Positions 16,061-23,856 of a stretch of DNA of 25,669 nucleotides are shown here, one piece after another. The notes below the pieces were generated by a model. It worked only from the letters and a program-made list of their open reading frames with translations. It was not told the origin of the DNA and did not search any database. Made by a program: the position numbers and the translations under genes. Each line of letters begins with the position of its first letter. The first letter of the stretch is position 1. The stretch covers positions 1 through 25,669 of the forward strand of contig URWB01000019.1 in the NCBI GenBank assembly GCA_900551415.1. The letters run 5' to 3'. The DNA comes from an uncultured Eubacteriales bacterium. Its GTDB lineage: Bacteria; Bacillota; Clostridia; Peptostreptococcales; Anaerovoracaceae.

Positions 16061-17032
16061 ATGCTCAACAATACAGGTATCGCTTTGATGGCAGGATTCC
16101 TTTTGGACCTTGCCATCGGCGATCCGCGCTGGCTCTATCATCCGGTCAGACTGATCGGTAAGGTGATTGACCTGCTTGAAAAAATCTTTAGAAAAATTTT
16201 GCCGAAAACACCGCGGGGCGAGCTGGCAGGCGGCGCTATGCTGGTTATCGGTACGTTGGCGGTGACCGGTATGGTAAGCTTTGGACTTCTGTATCTGGCA
16301 TATCAGCTGCATACCGGCATCGGTATCGCGGTGGAGAGCTTTCTGTGTTATCAGATGCTTGCGGTTCGTTCTCTGAGAGACGAAAGTATGCTGGTGTACG
16401 ATGCACTGACCTCCGGCAAGCCGGAAAGTCTTGCAGACAGCAGAGCGGCTGTTTCCAGAATTGTCGGTCGGGATACGGACAACCTGGATGAAACAGGCGT
16501 GACGAAGGCCGCAGTGGAGACGGTAGCTGAGAATTTCGGTGACGGCGTTTTTGCGCCGATGCTTTATATGGCGCTGGGCGGTCCGGTGTGCATGTACCTT
16601 TACAAAGCCATCAATACGATGGATTCCATGCTTGGATATAAAAATGAACGGTTTCTGTATTTTGGACGATGCGCGGCAAAGCTGGATGATATCGCGAATT
16701 TCATTCCGGCAAGACTTGCGGGGCTGACTTTGGTTCTCAGCGCGTATCTCGGACCCTTTGACGGAAAAAACGCTGCGAGGATCTTTTTTCGGGATCGCCG
16801 TAAGCATGCCAGTCCGAATTCAGCCCATACCGAGGCTGCGGCGGCAGGTGCGCTGGATATACAGCTGGCAGGCAATGCTTACTACTTCGGGAAGCTTTAT
16901 GAAAAGCCATTTATCGGTGATCCGCTGCAGGCGGTCAGACCGGATGACATCCGGCGCGTAAACCGCCTGATGTATCTGGGCGCGTTCTTATCGGCGCTGC
17001 TTCTCGGCGGCATCAGCTTTTTTCTTTACTGA
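16061..17032 (+). CDS. cbiB: Adenosylcobinamide-phosphate synthase CbiB
   Basis: CbiB is the membrane enzyme that attaches aminopropanol phosphate to adenosylcobyric acid. ATG 16061 follows GGAG at 16051 with 6-nt spacing; an in-frame ATG at 16022 overlaps cbiA and would add 13 polar residues before the first helix, so it is less likely. The product is 323 residues, normal for the family. Motifs seen are LLDLAIGDPRWLYHPVRLIG at the start, VGRDTDNLDETGVTKAAVET, ENFGDGVFAPMLYMALGG, AINTMDSMLGYKNERFLYFG and SPNSAHTEAAAAGAL. Four to five hydrophobic helices are visible, including the C-terminal one. cobD, which makes its co-substrate, starts 11 nt downstream. Confidence 0.95.
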   Translation: MLNNTGIALMAGFLLDLAIGDPRWLYHPVRLIGKVIDLLEKIFRKILPKTPRGELAGGAMLVIGTLAVTGMVSFGLLYLAYQLHTGIGIAVESFLCYQMLAVRSLRDESMLVYDALTSGKPESLADSRAAVSRIVGRDTDNLDETGVTKAAVETVAENFGDGVFAPMLYMALGGPVCMYLYKAINTMDSMLGYKNERFLYFGRCAAKLDDIANFIPARLAGLTLVLSAYLGPFDGKNAARIFFRDRRKHASPNSAHTEAAAAGALDIQLAGNAYYFGKLYEKPFIGDPLQAVRPDDIRRVNRLMYLGAFLSALLLGGISFFLY

Positions 17033-17043
17033 GGGGGCGCTTT

Positions 17044-18084
17044 ATGAAAAAAATGATTCATGGCGGAGATATTTACCGCTATCCGGATATGATAGATTTT
17101 TCTTCGAATTGCAATCCATTTGGACCGCCGCAGCGCGTGCAGGACGCGATCTGCCGGGTAGCAGGTCAGATCGGACATTATCCCGATGTGCAGTGCAGCC
17201 TGTTGCGCGATGCGTTGTCTGTAAAGCTGCATGTTCCGGGCGCATGGATTTTCTTTGGAAACGGTGCAGCAGAGGTGATCTTCGCTGCGGTGACAGCCTT
17301 GAAACCCAAAAAAGCGCTGCTTCCGGCACCGACCTTTGCGGAATACGCGCAGGCATTGGAAACCGTAGGGTGTGAGATCCAATACGAGCAAACCGCGGAA
17401 GCGGACGGCTTCGCGCTGCCCATGGACTTTGCAGAGCAGATAACGGAAGATATCGACATGGTTTTTCTCTGCAATCCGAATAATCCGACCGGAAACCTGC
17501 TTTCGCGAGAGGAAACCGAACGGGTGATTCGACGTGCCGGGGCGCTTGGCTGCACCGTCGTGTTAGACGAATGCTTTTTAGACTTTGTGGAAAAGCCGGA
17601 CGAATTTTCGATGCTTGGGGAGCTGGCAGCGTATCCGCATGTGATTCTGCTCAAGGCGTTTACCAAGCTGTATGCGATGGCAGGGGTGCGGCTGGGGTAC
17701 GGCATCTCAAGCAATCCGGCGATCATCGAAAAGCTGGAACGCAGCGTACAGCCATGGAATGTTTCTTCGCTCGCGCAGGCGGCAGGTCTCGCGGCACTCA
17801 CAGAGGACGCTTATGTAAGAGAAAGCCTCACGACGCTGCGCGCGGAGCGGGCATATCTTTTACAAGCGTTGGAGAAGCTGGGCTGTCACACCTATGCTTC
17901 GCAGGCAAACTATATTTTTTTTCGCGGAGAGACAACCCTCGGCGAAAAGCTGCGTGCGGCTAGATTTTTGGTGCGGGACTGCAGCAATTACGCGGGTCTT
18001 GGCAAGGGCTATTATCGTGTCGCGGTACGGCTGCATGAGGACAATGTGAAGCTGGTGCAGGCGTTGGCGCACATTTTAGATTAA
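17044..18084 (+). CDS. cobD: L-threonine-O-3-phosphate decarboxylase CobD
   Basis: CobD is a PLP enzyme that decarboxylates L-threonine phosphate to (R)-1-amino-2-propanol phosphate, the linker used by CbiB. The 346-residue product belongs to fold-type I aminotransferases related to HisC. Motifs are MIHGGDIYRYPDMIDFSSNC at the start (CobD-like HGG), GNGAAEVIF, FLCNPNNPTGNLL, VVLDECFLDF and LLKAFTKLYAMAGVRLGYG with Lys208 as the Schiff-base lysine. The C-terminal VRDCSNYAGLGKGYYRVAV carries the substrate-binding Arg. HisC is the main alternative, but the N-terminus and the position between cbiB and cbiP favour CobD. GAGGGGG lies just before the ATG. Confidence 0.93.
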   Translation: MKKMIHGGDIYRYPDMIDFSSNCNPFGPPQRVQDAICRVAGQIGHYPDVQCSLLRDALSVKLHVPGAWIFFGNGAAEVIFAAVTALKPKKALLPAPTFAEYAQALETVGCEIQYEQTAEADGFALPMDFAEQITEDIDMVFLCNPNNPTGNLLSREETERVIRRAGALGCTVVLDECFLDFVEKPDEFSMLGELAAYPHVILLKAFTKLYAMAGVRLGYGISSNPAIIEKLERSVQPWNVSSLAQAAGLAALTEDAYVRESLTTLRAERAYLLQALEKLGCHTYASQANYIFFRGETTLGEKLRAARFLVRDCSNYAGLGKGYYRVAVRLHEDNVKLVQALAHILD

Positions 18085-18101
18085 AAAACCGGAGGAAAAA
18101 C

Positions 18102-19631
18102 ATGGCAAAAGCAATCATGGTGCAGGGAACCATGTCGAATGTAGGAAAAAGTCTGATTACCGCAGGCTTATGCAGAATCTTTCAGCAGGACGGCTACAGG
18201 GTCGCGCCGTTCAAGTCACAGAATATGGCACTCAACTCCTTTATTACCGCCGATGGCATGGAGATGGGCCGCGCACAGGTCATGCAGGCGGAAGCGGCCG
18301 GCATCGCACCGGATGTACGCATGAACCCGATCCTCCTCAAACCGACCAACGATGTCGGCAGCCAGGTCATCGTCAATGGGGAAGTGCTGGGAACCATGAG
18401 CGCCCGCGATTATTTTGCTTTTAAGCATAAGCTGGTGCCGGATGTGATGAAAGCCTTCCACGCACTCAGCGCCGAAAATGATATTATCGTCATTGAAGGT
18501 GCGGGCAGTCCTGCGGAGGTGAATCTCAAAGAAGAAGATATCGTCAACATGGGCATGGCGAAAATGGCGAAGGCTCCGGTGCTTCTGGTCGGCGACATCG
18601 ACCGGGGCGGCGTGTTCGCGCAGCTGATCGGCACTGTTGATTTGCTGGAAGCAGAGGAGCGGAAGATGGTCAAGGGTCTGATCATCAATAAATTCCGCGG
18701 GGACAAGACCATTCTCGACCCGGGGATTGCGATTTTGGAAGCAAAGTCCGGCATCGATGTGGTTGGTGTCGCGCCGTATCTGCATATCGATGTGGAGGAT
18801 GAGGACAGCCTCAGCGAACGGTTGGAGTTTCGTGGAAACGGAGAGGCAGCGACCCTGATCGACATTGCAGTGATCCGCCTGCCTCGTATCTCTAACTTTA
18901 CTGACCTGAACGTGATGGAAACCATTCCCGGCGTCAGCGTGCGCTATGTCAAAAACGCGCAGGAGCTCAAAGATCCGGATATGATCGTGCTGCCGGGATC
19001 GAAAAATACCATTTCGGATTTGCTGTGGATGCGGCAGAACGGACTGGAGGCGGCAATCCTGAAACAGGCAGGCAGCGGGAAGGTAGTGTTCGGCATTTGC
19101 GGCGGCTATCAGATGCTCGGAGAAACGCTTTCCGATCCGCTCGGGCTGGAGACCTCCGGTACGGTCCGCGGCATGGGACTGCTGCCGATCGATACTGTTT
19201 TTATGGAGGAAAAAACGAGAACCCGCGTCACCGGGACTTTCCTTACAGAGGGAACCTTGCTTGCAGGGCTGCAAACACAAAAGCTCGCGGCGGAGGGCTA
19301 TGAGATTCACATGGGACAGTCCACGCGTAAAGATGGCGCGAGACCGCTGCTGACGCTGACGGACGCGGTAAGCGGAACGGTCAAGCAGGATGGCGCATAC
19401 AAAGGAAATGTATTCGGCTCTTACGTCCATGGCATTTTTGACGGCGCAGGCATCGGGCAGGCTGTCATTCAGGCGCTGGCGGATAAGAAGGGCGTCGCGA
19501 TGGGAGAGATGGGCAGCATGACCTACGCTGAATATAAAGAAATGCAGTACGATTTGCTGGCGGCAGGGCTGCGCGAAGCCTTAGACATGGATCAAATCTA
19601 TCGAATCTTAGAGGAAGGCATTGATGAATAA
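18102..19631 (+). CDS. cbiP: Cobyric acid synthase CbiP (CobQ)
   Basis: CbiP amidates side chains b, d, e and g of adenosylcobyrinic a,c-diamide, giving adenosylcobyric acid. The 509-residue product, normal for CobQ, starts with KAIMVQGTMSNVGKSLITAG (P-loop), then APFKSQNMALNSFITADG, EMGRAQVMQAEAAGI and NPILLKPTNDVGSQVIVNG. IEGAGSPAEVNL and VGDIDRGGVFAQLIGT follow. The amidotransferase half has LPGSKNTISDL, VVFGICGGYQMLGE with Cys333, and GSYVHGIFDG with His443. GGAGG precedes ATG 18102. It follows cobD by 17 nt and is separated from cbiC by 60 nt. Confidence 0.97.
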   Translation: MAKAIMVQGTMSNVGKSLITAGLCRIFQQDGYRVAPFKSQNMALNSFITADGMEMGRAQVMQAEAAGIAPDVRMNPILLKPTNDVGSQVIVNGEVLGTMSARDYFAFKHKLVPDVMKAFHALSAENDIIVIEGAGSPAEVNLKEEDIVNMGMAKMAKAPVLLVGDIDRGGVFAQLIGTVDLLEAEERKMVKGLIINKFRGDKTILDPGIAILEAKSGIDVVGVAPYLHIDVEDEDSLSERLEFRGNGEAATLIDIAVIRLPRISNFTDLNVMETIPGVSVRYVKNAQELKDPDMIVLPGSKNTISDLLWMRQNGLEAAILKQAGSGKVVFGICGGYQMLGETLSDPLGLETSGTVRGMGLLPIDTVFMEEKTRTRVTGTFLTEGTLLAGLQTQKLAAEGYEIHMGQSTRKDGARPLLTLTDAVSGTVKQDGAYKGNVFGSYVHGIFDGAGIGQAVIQALADKKGVAMGEMGSMTYAEYKEMQYDLLAAGLREALDMDQIYRILEEGIDE

Positions 19632-19691
19632 GCGCGAATGAAGGCAATCCTACATGGATGCATCGAAAGATAGAGGGGAAAGGAACCGACG

Positions 19692-20351
19692 ATGAATTTT
19701 AGAGAACAAATAGAAGAAGTAAAACCGAGAGAGATTGAAGAACGAAGCTTTGCGATCATCAGCGAAGAGCTGGGGGCAAGAACGTTTGCACCGCATACGG
19801 AGCTGATCGTCAAACGTTGTATTCATACTTCCGCGGACTTTGATTACGCGGACAACCTGTGCTTTTCGCAGGACGCGGCAGTCAAGGCGATGGAAGCCAT
19901 CAAACGCGGCGTATCCGTCGTGACCGATACGAATATGGCCAAAGCAGGAATCAATAAGGTTTCTCTCGGCAAATACGGCGGCAGCGTTCACTGCTTCATG
20001 GCAGACGCGGACGTGGCAGAGGCAGCCAGACTGTACGGCACCACGCGTGCCAGCGAAAGCATGAAAAAAGCGGCTGCGATGGGAGAGCCTTTTCTCTATG
20101 CCATCGGCAATGCGCCGACCGCGCTGGTGACCTTGTACGACTTGATGCAGGAGGGGCAGGTGAAGCCGGAGCTCATCATCGGCGTGCCGGTCGGCTTTGT
20201 CAATGTGGTGCAGTCCAAGGAGCTGATTATGAGCAGCGACGTACCGTATATCGTAGCCCGCGGCCGCAAGGGCGGCAGCAATATTGCAGCCTGCATCGTC
20301 AACGCGCTGCTGTATATGATCGACAACGACCGATATTACTGGAAGGGATGA
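19692..20351 (+). CDS. cbiC: Cobalt-precorrin-8 methylmutase CbiC
   Basis: CbiC moves the C11 methyl group to C12, giving cobyrinic acid. The 219-residue product has the active-site His45 in VKRCIHTSADFDYADNL, then RGVSVVTDTNMAKAGINK, LYGTTRASESMKKAA, FLYAIGNAPTALVTLYDLM and GVPVGFVNVVQSKELI. The end has YIVARGRKGGSNIAACIVNA, as in other CbiC/CobH enzymes. Length is usual. An AAAGGAA site sits about 9 nt before ATG 19692. It is the last gene of the operon, and an intrinsic terminator begins at its stop codon. Confidence 0.96.
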   Translation: MNFREQIEEVKPREIEERSFAIISEELGARTFAPHTELIVKRCIHTSADFDYADNLCFSQDAAVKAMEAIKRGVSVVTDTNMAKAGINKVSLGKYGGSVHCFMADADVAEAARLYGTTRASESMKKAAAMGEPFLYAIGNAPTALVTLYDLMQEGQVKPELIIGVPVGFVNVVQSKELIMSSDVPYIVARGRKGGSNIAACIVNALLYMIDNDRYYWKG

Positions 20352-20380
20352 GAGCGAGCAATCGCTCTCTTTTCTTTCTT
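20350..20380 (+). terminator. Intrinsic terminator of the cbi operon
   Basis: A perfect 8-bp stem (GAGAGCGA / TCGCTCTC) with a GCAA tetraloop of the stable GNRA class is followed by TTTTCTTTCTT. It starts at the cbiC stop codon and marks the + strand end of the long operon. Confidence 0.85.
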
Positions 20381-20394
20381 CCTATTTCCGCGCA

Positions 20395-20437
20395 GAAACA
20401 GAAAAAAGCAGGGCAGTTCTCAGAGGAACCGCCCTGC
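20395..20437 (-). terminator. Intrinsic terminator for leftward transcription
   Basis: The arms 20408-20419 and 20426-20437 form a 12-bp stem with a 6-nt loop. Read as - strand RNA the one imperfect pair is a G-U wobble and the stem is followed by a run of six U; read as + strand RNA it is an A-C mismatch with no adjacent U-run. The orientation therefore favours - strand transcription. No convincing - strand gene lies directly to the right; the nearest - strand genes are the IS transposase genes. It may be a remnant or may block antisense read-through. Confidence 0.6.
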
Positions 20438-20481
20438 CGCTTACATTGGTCTTTTTATTTTTTGACGTAATATCTTAAAGA

Positions 20482-20510
20482 TTTACAAGAGAAGAGAAAT
20501 GAGGTATGAT
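20482..20510 (+). promoter_or_regulatory. Sigma-A-type promoter of the membrane protein gene
   Basis: TTTACA (20482-20487) and TATGAT (20505-20510) each differ from the -35 and -10 consensus by one base and are 17 nt apart. Transcription would begin near 20517, upstream of the ribosome site at 20530. This also rules out the ATG at 20506 as the translation start. Confidence 0.7.
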
Positions 20511-20529
20511 AAGGAAAAGAAGGAAAAAC

Positions 20530-20537
20530 GGAGGTGA
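20530..20537 (+). promoter_or_regulatory. Ribosome binding site deciding the start at 20542
   Basis: GGAGGTGA matches the anti-Shine-Dalgarno sequence well and lies 4 nt before ATG 20542. Confidence 0.8.
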
Positions 20538-20541
20538 CGAG

Positions 20542-21453
20542 ATGAAAGCGCAGAAACAACACGTACGGCGTTCCGCCTTGCTTTTCTTTGTGATTCTCCT
20601 TATTAACTGCCTGATGCCGAGCGGAGCTTGCGCGGATACCGGACCGAAACCCTCTGTACAAATTCAATTTCAGAACATGGGAGACGAACTCTGTTATGGG
20701 ACCTTGCTTTCTGAAAGCATCTCGACGGGTCCTGCCACTGCATGGGACGGAAGCAGCCCCTATGAGTCATGGCAGTATGGCGAGGATGGGAAAGAAATCT
20801 GGGAAGCCTTTGTATCTTATAAAGATACGAACGGGTTTTATTTTTTGCAGGAGTGGTGGGAATGTTCGGAAAGCAAGTGTCTGAACTGGGGATATTATCC
20901 GCCAAACCCGTTTAAAATCCTGCTCTATTATCCGAAGACCAATACTTTCGCAGTGAGCGAGATTTGTCAGCGCTACGCTTTTGACAGTTACTATACGATA
21001 GATATGCGTGGAGTTACGGCATCGAGAGAGAACGAAACCATAGCACTGCCGCAGCCACAAAGAAGCTATGATTACACTTGGGAAATGATTTCTCTGCTCA
21101 TACGCATTCTGATAACAATTCTATTAGAAATCGTTATGGCAGTCGTGTGCGGTTTCCGCGAAAAAAAGGTGCTGCGGCTAATCATAGGTATCAATATCCT
21201 GACGCAGACCGTGTTAAATGCGGCGCTGAACATGGTCAACTATCTCCACGGCTATCAGGCATTTGTTCTGCAATATATAATTTTTGAAATTTTGGTATTT
21301 GTGTTGGAAGCGATCCTGTACTGCATTTTCTTTCCGAAAGTCAGCGAACGAAAATTCACTCAGGACCGCATCATTGGCTACGCGTTTCTCGCGAATCTGC
21401 TTTCCTTTGCCGGAGGTATGCTCATCGCAAAAGCAATCCCCGGGATTTTTTAA
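20542..21453 (+). CDS. Putative membrane protein of unknown function with extracytoplasmic domain
   Basis: The start is ATG 20542, from GGAGGTGA and the promoter just upstream. The product is 303 residues. Residues 1-31 look like a signal peptide (basic start, FFVILLINCL core, GACA-D). The mature N-terminus begins with DTGPKPSVQIQFQNMGDELC, followed by an extracytoplasmic domain of about 140 residues rich in Tyr/Trp and with several Cys (for example CSESKC). From about residue 175 there are four hydrophobic helices: SLLIRILITILLEIVMAVV, LIIGINILTQTVLNAAL, FEILVFVLEAILYCIFF and YAFLANLLSFAGGMLIA. This resembles a hypothetical-protein type seen in gut Clostridia, but no function is known to me. 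It is a single-gene unit, separated from the cbi operon by two terminators and with its own promoter. Confidence 0.75.
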   Translation: MKAQKQHVRRSALLFFVILLINCLMPSGACADTGPKPSVQIQFQNMGDELCYGTLLSESISTGPATAWDGSSPYESWQYGEDGKEIWEAFVSYKDTNGFYFLQEWWECSESKCLNWGYYPPNPFKILLYYPKTNTFAVSEICQRYAFDSYYTIDMRGVTASRENETIALPQPQRSYDYTWEMISLLIRILITILLEIVMAVVCGFREKKVLRLIIGINILTQTVLNAALNMVNYLHGYQAFVLQYIIFEILVFVLEAILYCIFFPKVSERKFTQDRIIGYAFLANLLSFAGGMLIAKAIPGIF

Positions 21454-21521
21454 AGAACAGATTAGATAGGAGTTTATACCAGCAAATAAAATGAAAGTAT
21501 CATGGAAAAGAGGCAGCAGTG

Positions 21522-21584
21522 ATGACAGAAGATAAAATCATAGAATTTCATGGTGGTCCTATGTCAAGATTTAGTACAAAATAA
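21522..21584 (+). pseudogene. Orphan 5' gene fragment cut by the IS
   Basis: An ATG at 21522, with AAGAGG about 8 nt upstream, opens a 20-codon frame whose TAA is formed at the left junction of the IS. The residues include IIEFHGGPMSRFSTK. The frame does not match that of the helicase fragment right of the IS, so it is probably the start of another gene, the rest of which was lost. It could also be chance. The remainder of 21454-21582 shows nothing else. Confidence 0.35.
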
Positions 21585-21596
21585 AATGAGATTTTT
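21583..21596 (+). repeat. IS3 left-end terminal inverted repeat
   Basis: Fourteen bases match the reverse complement of 22857-22870 at 11 positions. This is the end downstream of the transposase. Confidence 0.65.
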
Positions 21597-21620
21597 TCTC
21601 TGCTGAACCATTTCCTCTTG

Positions 21621-22493
21621 CTAAGCGGCAGTGACCTTTTGATAAAGTTTTTCGTATTGATCCGGTGACATATAGTCACAGTGACTATGGATACGGACGG
21701 TATTGTAAAATGCTTCGATGTATTCGAAGACTAAGCGATATGCGTGCCTGAAATCTGTGATTTTAAAGCGATCCAGCCATTCTCTTTTGATCAGGGCATG
21801 AAAGGATTCGATGCAGGCATTGTCATAAGGATAACCTTTATGGCTGTAGCTGCGCTGCATGTCTTCGGTAGCTTTTCGGTATGCTTTGGAAACATATTGG
21901 CTGCCGCGGTCACTGTGAATGATCAAAGGTAGATCGGTTCTGCGCCTTGCTTTTGCTTTCTCGATGGTGTCGATGACGCAGGATACCTCCATGGTTTGCG
22001 AGAGCGTCCAGGCAATGATCTTGCGTGAATAAAGGTCCTTGATACTGGTCAGGTAAACGAATCCGTCCCATGTCCAAATGTAAGTGATATCCGTGCACCA
22101 AACAGCATTGGGACGCTCTGGATGAAATTTTTCATTCAGGATATTGTGGAGTTCCTCACTGAAGTCAGAATCCCGCGTGGTGATGGTGTATGGCTTGACC
22201 CACTGTGCCTTGATGCCCATTTCCCGCATATATTTTCCAACGGTCCGTTCAGAGATCGTGAGGCCTGCTTTGCGCAGTTCGCGTGTGATCTTCGGAGCGC
22301 CGTAAATCTGTTTGGAAGCATCGTAAGCAGCCCTAATCTGATCCTTTACAGCGTCTTTGCGCTGCTGAGAAGCAGAGGGTTTGTGACGAAGGAAAGCATG
22401 GAAGCCGGAACGGGAAACGCCTAGTCTTTTCAGCACTCCGGAGATGGAGAAATGGCGTTTGCAAATGGATGCAGACTCCATCTTGGCAGCCAC
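21621..22493 (-). CDS. IS3-family transposase OrfB (DDE integrase domain)
   Basis: This is the catalytic part of the IS3 transposase, 290 residues from a GTG at 22493. Residues about 1-60 are an HTH_21-type segment (VLKRLGVSRSGFHAFL). The rve integrase core has the first Asp in WCTDITYIW, the second in LIIHSDRGSQY and the Glu in NACIESFHALIKREW, so DDE is complete. The end is IHSHCDYMSPDQYEKL, typical for the family. The frame is -1 relative to OrfA and stays open back to the A7 slip site, so the active protein is probably an OrfAB fusion made by frameshifting. OrfB alone may also be made. Confidence 0.93.
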   Translation of the reverse strand: MAAKMESASICKRHFSISGVLKRLGVSRSGFHAFLRHKPSASQQRKDAVKDQIRAAYDASKQIYGAPKITRELRKAGLTISERTVGKYMREMGIKAQWVKPYTITTRDSDFSEELHNILNEKFHPERPNAVWCTDITYIWTWDGFVYLTSIKDLYSRKIIAWTLSQTMEVSCVIDTIEKAKARRRTDLPLIIHSDRGSQYVSKAYRKATEDMQRSYSHKGYPYDNACIESFHALIKREWLDRFKITDFRHAYRLVFEYIEAFYNTVRIHSHCDYMSPDQYEKLYQKVTAA

Positions 22494-22513
22494 TTCTGCG
22501 TAGATAGCGGTTG

Positions 22514-22813
22514 TTAGTCTTTTCCTAGAATGCTGATGGCTTTTTTTAAGATATCGAGGGCATCTTGTGTGTCCCGAAGCTCACGCTTGAGGCGAGCGAT
22601 TTCCATGGCTTCTTCGGAAGCATAGTGGCCGGAGCCCACCGTGGGGATATCGCCGTCGAAATTACGATATTGAGAAAGCCAACGACTGAGAGTACTGAGG
22701 CCGATGCCAAGATTTTTGGCGCATTCTGACTGCGTCAGATCCGGATGCTCTTTGACATAGCGGACGGCATCCAGCTTAAATTGCTTATCGTGTTGTTTGC
22801 TTTGTTTGGACAT
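22514..22813 (-). CDS. IS3-family transposase OrfA (HTH domain)
   Basis: OrfA is the DNA-binding part, 99 residues, starting at an ATG preceded by AAGGAGGAAC. Its helix-turn-helix is HPDLTQSECAKNLGIGLSTL followed by SRWLSQY. A C-terminal leucine-type coiled coil (MEIARLKRELRDTQDALDIL) would support multimerisation. It ends 20 nt before OrfB and contains the slippery run near its 3' end. Confidence 0.9.
   Translation of the reverse strand: MSKQSKQHDKQFKLDAVRYVKEHPDLTQSECAKNLGIGLSTLSRWLSQYRNFDGDIPTVGSGHYASEEAMEIARLKRELRDTQDALDILKKAISILGKD
22541..22547 (-). other. Programmed -1 frameshift site (A7) in the IS3 element
   Basis: The - strand reads CTTAAAAAAAGCC. Slipping back one base moves ribosomes from the OrfA frame into the open OrfB frame, giving an OrfAB transposase. 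Runs of this type are the usual IS3 frameshift signal. Confidence 0.75.
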
Positions 22814-22856
22814 GTGAAAGTTCCTCCTTGTGATCTATGATAACATATTTTAAGAG

Positions 22857-22870
22857 AGAAACCTCACTTT
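22857..22870 (-). repeat. IS3 right-end terminal inverted repeat
   Basis: The partner of 21583-21596; it lies upstream of OrfA, and the host sequence resumes with AAT at 22871. Confidence 0.65.
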
Positions 22871-23797
22871 AATTTGTTCTATTTATATTCTAACACCAGA
22901 GAGGATTGGGCAACTATTGTATGTCTTGTTGGGGGTGGACAAGAAATTAATACAGGTGAGGCAGGAATTGCAGAATGGATCAAATCATTAAATGAAATCT
23001 TCAGACATTGGAAAGTATATATATCACCTATGTTGACAGAAGCTGAATATGCTGAAGGAAGAGTCAATGAGCTACTAGAAAAAAATACAAATGCAACATA
23101 TGCTGAAGAATTGCATCTAGGGGTATCTCTTCGCTCTTATAGAGCGGAGAAGCTATCAGCTTTTGTACACTCTTTGCTTGAGATTGATGGAAATGCAAGT
23201 TCAATATACAGGGAGATAGGTGATAAATATCCTATTGTTATGACTCGTGATCTGGAAAAAGCAAGGTGATGGTTGCAAGAAAAAGTTCGCAGCACAGAAC
23301 GAACTGGAGTGTTAATTTCAAAGGAATCTGCGCGTTATAAACCATTAGGAATACATGTGTTGCAGTCCAGTGATAAAGATGCAGTTCACTGGTTCTTAGA
23401 TGATAAAACTGATATAAGATCATCAAATTATCTTGAGGATGCCGCTACAGAAATACAGGTTCAAGGTTTGGAGTTGGATTATACCTGCATACTGTGGGAT
23501 GCAGACATGCGCTATATAGATGGCAAATGGCACTTTTATAAATTTAGTGCACAGAGTAAGCCTTCAAACTGGAATGAGATTCTTGCTACAACTGAGAATA
23601 AACAAGAGCAAATGAAATATATGCTAAATGCATATAGAGTATTGCTTACCAGAGCGAGAGCTGGAATGATAATTTGTATTCCAGAGAGGAACAGCCATAA
23701 AAATGCAAATGGTTTTTGGGAGGATAGTACACGTTTACCAGAATACTACGATGGAAGCTACGAGTATCTTAGAAGTCCAGGGATTAAGGAGATTTAA
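22871..23797 (+). pseudogene. DUF2075 / Schlafen group 3-like DNA/RNA helicase, 5'-truncated and interrupted by a stop
   Basis: The reading frame continues the C-terminal half of a DUF2075 ATPase/helicase (PF09848). Visible motifs are DWATIVCLVGGGQEINTGEA near the left edge, SLRSYRAEKLSAFV, PIVMTRDLEKAR, SSNYLEDAATEIQVQGLELD, LWDADMRY and NAYRVLLTRARAGMIICIP. The N-terminal half with the Walker A site is absent; the remaining sequence begins at the IS junction. An in-frame TGA at 23267-23269 lies between EKAR and WLQEKV, and the frame is the same on both sides, so this is a nonsense change and not a frameshift. The product is almost certainly non-functional. Such helicases often occur in accessory or defence-related regions. 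The sequence is AT-rich compared with the cbi genes. Confidence 0.85.
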
Positions 23798-23856
23798 TGA
23801 GATTATTTTTTTAAATCAAATATTTTCATTGTTATTGGGGAAAGGCGTAATTTCAA

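Larger units (their letters stand above)
21583..22870 (-). mobile_element. IS3-family insertion sequence
   Basis: The element is about 1.29 kb and carries two partly overlapping reading frames on the - strand. Imperfect terminal repeats begin AAAATGAG at the left and end CTCACTTT at the right (11 of the first 14 positions match). With these ends the flanking AAT (21580-21582 and 22871-22873) would be a 3-bp target duplication, usual for IS3 elements. If the TG...CA ends at 21587 and 22866 are used instead, no duplication is seen. Both reading frames look intact, so it may still be active. Confidence 0.88.

Noticed and set aside
18216..19430. 404-codon open frame on the - strand across cbiP
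   Set aside because: Antisense shadow of a highly conserved gene; His/Arg-rich, low-complexity translation with no family signature.
20455..20667. Small - strand open frame ending near the leftward terminator
   Set aside because: It covers the promoter and signal peptide region of the + strand gene and has no ribosome site or recognisable motif.
23267..23269. TGA as a selenocysteine codon
   Set aside because: DUF2075 proteins are not known selenoproteins, no SECIS-like hairpin was noticed, and the gene is already truncated.
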